From positions 3,095,621-3,159,620 of the forward strand of contig NW_006494931.1 of assembly GCF_000471905.2 (NCBI RefSeq): a DNA stretch of 64,000 nucleotides. The letters are read 5' to 3'. Shown piece by piece: positions 60,510 through 64,000 of this stretch (the first letter of the stretch is position 1; each line of letters opens with the position of its first letter). The notes beneath the pieces were generated by a model. That model had not been told where the DNA came from. It saw only the letters and a list, made by a program, of their open reading frames with translations, and did not search any database. The translations under genes were made by a program, and so were the position numbers. The DNA is from Amborella trichopoda. Taxonomy: Eukaryota > Streptophyta > Magnoliopsida > Amborellales > Amborellaceae.

Positions 60510-60736
60510 AGATAAGTTTAGAACTAGTCTTCTTAATTGTTTAATCAATAGACCTCTAGCAAGATCAAGATAATCTTTTATTAGTTTAAAACCTATTTAA
60601 ATTCTCCATTAAAACAAGTTGGTCCGAATGTTGAAGCTCTTGGTACCCAGTCATAGTGACCATCTAGGCCAAGGGAGCCATCCAGGTCCACAAGACGTAA
60701 GAGGTTGACCTAAAAGCATTCATCCGCAACCTAATA
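60510..60736 (+). promoter_or_regulatory. Unit B leader before ORF1
   Basis: Noncoding stretch from the PBS to the ORF1 start. Unit A lacks most of it: there an inverted segment is joined at GTCCACAAGACG (52926, equivalent to 60688). Confidence 0.6.
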
Positions 60737-63700
60737 ATGAAAAATTTAGTAAGAAATTTTTCTAATAAAACATTAGCTTCATCAAGTAAGAGCATTCTAA
60801 GGATTAAAAATAAAGAAGAAATAATAATAGATGATATTGAAAAACAAATACAAAACTGGAACATACCTAAAGTTCCAATTACAGATGTCTATAAAAAATG
60901 AACTTTTAATTTAAAAATAGGATATGCAATAAAAACTGTCGAAGAAAGTTTATCAGTAACAAATAATCAAGAAGATTTCCAATTATTCTCTAATAAAACT
61001 ATTCAAAATCATAAAACGAAATGATATAAATATCTGCATATCGGATTAATCCAGATAGTCATTAAACCTTTAACAAGGCTTAGATTAAATAATTCACTCA
61101 TGGTATGTCTCAGAGATGCTAGACATAACAGATTTAATGATTCACTATTAATTATAGAATTTAGTTTATGCAATAGACCTATCTATTTCAATTGTTTCCC
61201 AAATTATTCGATATCTCTAACAGACCCCCATATACTTAAAGTGTTAACTTTAAATCTAAAAACACAAGGATTCAACATGGAACTGGGTTCACAAAATATA
61301 GCAATAGTATATAAGCTATATTATAAAATTATGACCACACTATATCCAAATGCTATCCAAACAGATGCAAAAGGATATACAACCTTATTTCAAACAAATA
61401 TGGAAAAAACAAATATTATAATACGTAGGATGATACAATGGTCCCATATCAAATTACCTACAACATGGACTATACAAAATACTGAAAATAATGATAAAAC
61501 GCCAGTTACTAATCAAACTGCAACTCATATTACTGAATATATAGATGGAGAAGTCGAAATAAAATTTAAAACGGCAATAATAGACGATGCATGTATAAAA
61601 CATTTAAAAAAATATTCCAGAGAACCTTTTAGGAAATCAGAATCTGAAGTAAGTGGAGTAACAGGAACTGGAGATAATATCCAAATACCTCAATATAAAC
61701 CAGCATCTAGTAACCAAGAATTTTCAGACAGTGAAATTGAATTCCAGGTATTAACCATAAGTGACCATCCAAAAATAGATATTAATGCAATAAGAAGAGA
61801 CTATTTAGCTAAAGAAAACGAACAGTTAAGAAATTGGTATTTACAAAGATTTAGCAAAAGATTAATACAACTAATTCATATAAAATATATTAGGTTTATC
61901 AAACAAGAAAAACAAAATATCAGTTTCTTTCTTTGGTTAAAAGAATTGTTAAATCATAAAAAATTGACAATATCACACCTAGAAATCAACATGGTTAAAA
62001 ATGAATTATATCAAAAATATGATTTATCTGATGGTAATAATATTACTAGTATTCATCCTCCCAAACAAAGTATAATTATTAAAAGACAAGAACAAGGGAA
62101 CGATAAAGAAGAAATCATTAAAACAGAAACTCTAGCTACACCCTATAAGATGTCTAACAAAGAACTAACCAATAGGTTAGATTTGTTACCACATATAATC
62201 GAACAGAATAATTATACTAATATGTATATCAAATCAATAGGTAGACAAACCATTAGAATCGAAAATTATCTTAAGCCCACTACTGAGAAAATAATAGAAA
62301 AAAAATCTACATTACTTAAACCACCTCCTGAAATGAATAAAGACAAATTTCATGTAGGGGAAGATAATAAAAGTCTAATGGACCAATTGATCTCAAAATT
62401 AGCTGCTTTAGACATCAAATCTCAAAGGGTTCAAATAGGATCATCAGACAAAGGTAAAAAGAAGGTAGCTGAACTCCAAACATCTGAAATTCCAAAAATA
62501 TCATCTCCTAACATTTCAGCGAAGATTGTAATACAGGAAGCAAGCATAACCCTTCAGGAATTACCAGAAATAATAGATAATTTAGAAAATAGGGAATTAG
62601 CTTTTTCAGAAGCCCTACTATTAAATCATAAAGATAAGATAAATAAAATATCGTATGGATCAAAATGGAGACCAGTTGCCCAATCAAGGATGTACCACTT
62701 TAGGCCAACTCCTGTAGATATACAATTTGAAGAGGATCTTATATCACCTACTACTTTCTATTCAGGACGGACAATTGTAAATTGGAATATTTACGGAATG
62801 TCAGAATACCAAGTAATAGATACTATGAGACATATGACTATGTATGCCTCAACATGCAAAATCGCTGGAAGCCCTGACCAGGAAATAGCAAAAGCCATTA
62901 TCAGTGGATTCTCTGGATGGTTAAAAGGATGGTGGGATTTCCACCTAAATGATGTAACAAAAAACCAAATCTTGAGTACAACAAAACAATGGGTAGTAAA
63001 AAATGAACAAAATCAAGATATGTTATATACTGAAAGTGATACTGGCAATGCTTTAATTTATACCATTACCCTACATTTGTGGGTAGTACAGCTGTCTTAG
63101 AAGCAAGGACAGAAGATCTATTATCTAATCTTACATGTCTGACCCTATCACATTATAAATGGTATAAAGACGTATTCTTTTCAAGATTATTAACCAGGGA
63201 AGATAGTGCATCAGACTTTTGGAAAAAAAAATTTATAGCTGGATTACCATATTTATTTGCTGAGAAAATAAAAACTAGACTCAAAAATAAACATGGAGGA
63301 ACTATTCCATACTCTGCATATACCTTAAGAGAATTATCTGCTGAAATATGTGCAGAAGGCCTAGCCCTGTATACAGACATGAAATTAAAAAAACAATTAG
63401 ACAAATAAAATATGAGAGGCAAAAAAGAGTTAGGAGATTTTTGCAAACAATTTGGTTATCATGTTAATCTAACTGAAAAGTCACATAAAAAGAAGAAATA
63501 TCAGCAACATAAAAAACCAAAACCCTTTAGGGAAAGGAAGTCTAAAAAGAAAGATAATATTATCAAAAAAAGTTCACCAAAAAATAAATCTAAGGGTAAA
63601 TTAGGCAAAATAAAATTACTCATCAGCTATAAATGTGGAAAAGTAGGACATTATAAAAATAATTATAAAGTAAAATAAAAATTGAATAACATAATTTTAG

Positions 63701-63814
63701 ATGAAAAAATGAGAAACCAAATATATGAAATAATTTCATTAGACATTTCTTATACTAATAGTAGTAATTCTGATAGTGATACATCTAATTCATGTTCTGA
63801 TTTCATAGGGTATA
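60737..63814 (+). pseudogene. Unit B ORF1: 3'-truncated viral polyprotein remnant (MP-CP-zinc knuckle)
   Basis: Second copy of the polyprotein, clearly similar to unit A throughout. It keeps a 666-codon open piece (61100-63100) covering most of the movement protein, the linker and the coat protein (NIYGMSEYQ, GWLKGWWDFHLND). Breaks: a private TGA near 60898, a TGA at 61022 shared with unit A, a frame change at about 63070 shared with unit A, and private TAA stops at 63406 and 63676. The zinc knuckle is further decayed (YKCGKVGHYKNNY: first and last Cys gone). Protease, RT, RNase H and ORF2 are missing because the copy ends at 63814. Confidence 0.92.
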
Positions 63815-64000
63815 CACGGACCAACAATTAAGAAGACTAGCTCATCGGCTCCCAGAAACCTTTTCCTATATATATATACACACACAAAGGCTCATCTCAA
63901 CGGCGAGTCTAAATTACTCAGCAAGTGTGAGTTGGTTCGACCAAATAATCAAACACTGCTTACGCCTCAAGTCGTACAATCGCTTATGCTCAAGTCAGCT
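63815..64000. other. Flank after the viral integrant
   Basis: Similarity to unit A stops in ATAGGGTATA. The next bases include AACAATTAAGAAGACTAG, the reverse complement of part of the viral leader (60528-60545), then a TATATATATATACACACACA microsatellite (63868-63887) and unrecognised DNA. Confidence 0.6.

Larger units (their letters stand above)
52653..63814 (+). mobile_element. Endogenous caulimovirid (petuvirus/florendovirus-like), head-to-tail partial dimer
   Basis: Composite integrant of a plant pararetrovirus. Unit A: inverted leader (52653-52926), ORF1 (52982-58418), ORF2 (58485-59645), intergenic region and PBS to 60509. Unit B restarts from the leader (60510-60736) and runs through ORF1 to 63814, where similarity to unit A ends inside the spacer after the zinc knuckle. 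One MP-CP-protease-RT-RNase H frame followed by a second ORF fits the petuvirus/florendovirus group of Caulimoviridae. Unit length from leader to PBS is about 7.7 kb, usual for the group. All coding regions are interrupted, and no integrase is expected or seen. Both ends border TA repeats. Confidence 0.9.

Overview
The window is nuclear DNA of a flowering plant, almost certainly a TE-rich, long-intron genome. It is AT-rich and nearly gene-free, with plant-type Ty1/copia, LINE, hAT, PIF/Harbinger and Mutator-like elements, an integrated caulimovirid (endogenous pararetrovirus), and exons of a plant 2-oxoglutarate/Fe(II)-dependent dioxygenase (2OGD). I cannot name the species. Two runs of 20 N (28768-28787, 52505-52524) mark assembly gaps, and the bases beside them look unreliable.

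The only host gene with recognisable exon structure is a minus-strand 2OGD. Its exons lie at 40831-40538 (N terminus), 39835-39688, 3339-3011 (HxD iron-binding motif) and 1840-1613 (distal His and RxS, stop). The pieces are collinear, non-overlapping and end at good splice signals, but about 36 kb of transposons separates the second and third. The two 5' exons carry an in-frame stop and a frameshift; the two 3' exons are clean. One short internal exon was not found. The simplest reading is one gene whose intron was inflated by nested insertions and whose 5' half has decayed.

Layout: 1-3340, MITEs plus the last two 2OGD exons. 3340-9340, a PIF/Harbinger-like element with TTA target duplication (3888-5422) and a minus-strand copia fragment (about 6500-9338, with LTR and PBS). 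9340-13412, a small MITE and a Mutator-like element with long terminal inverted repeats carrying a captured F-box gene fragment (Pack-MULE, 11625-13412). 13413-23450, a copia fragment (16262-18337) bracketed by a 480-bp direct repeat, a palindrome cluster and more MITEs. 23450-29770, a retroelement-like noncoding region into which a PIF/Harbinger-like element (24787-26040) and a hAT-like element (26129-27841, perfect 8-bp target duplication) have inserted, followed by CT-rich satellites. 30505-33155, a 5'-truncated LINE interrupted by a hAT-like element (31622-32545). 33156-39687, copia fragments and MITEs. 39688-40831, the 5' 2OGD exons. 40832-52650, MITEs, local tandem duplications and unrecognised retroelement-like DNA.

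The right end (52653-63814) is a rearranged head-to-tail integrant of a petuvirus/florendovirus-like pararetrovirus. Unit A is nearly full length: an inverted leader, the MP-CP-zinc knuckle-protease-RT-RNase H reading frame, a second ORF, a promoter-like intergenic region and a tRNA-Met primer site. Unit B is a second, 3'-truncated copy. Both are riddled with stops and frameshifts, at least two shared between copies. No intact viral gene is present. TA dinucleotide repeats lie on both sides.

No known RNA gene, CRISPR, operon or clearly new enzyme system is visible. The most unusual things are the split 2OGD locus, the F-box Pack-MULE and its related small MULE-type elements, the structure of the viral integrant, and one MITE family present about eight times in 64 kb.
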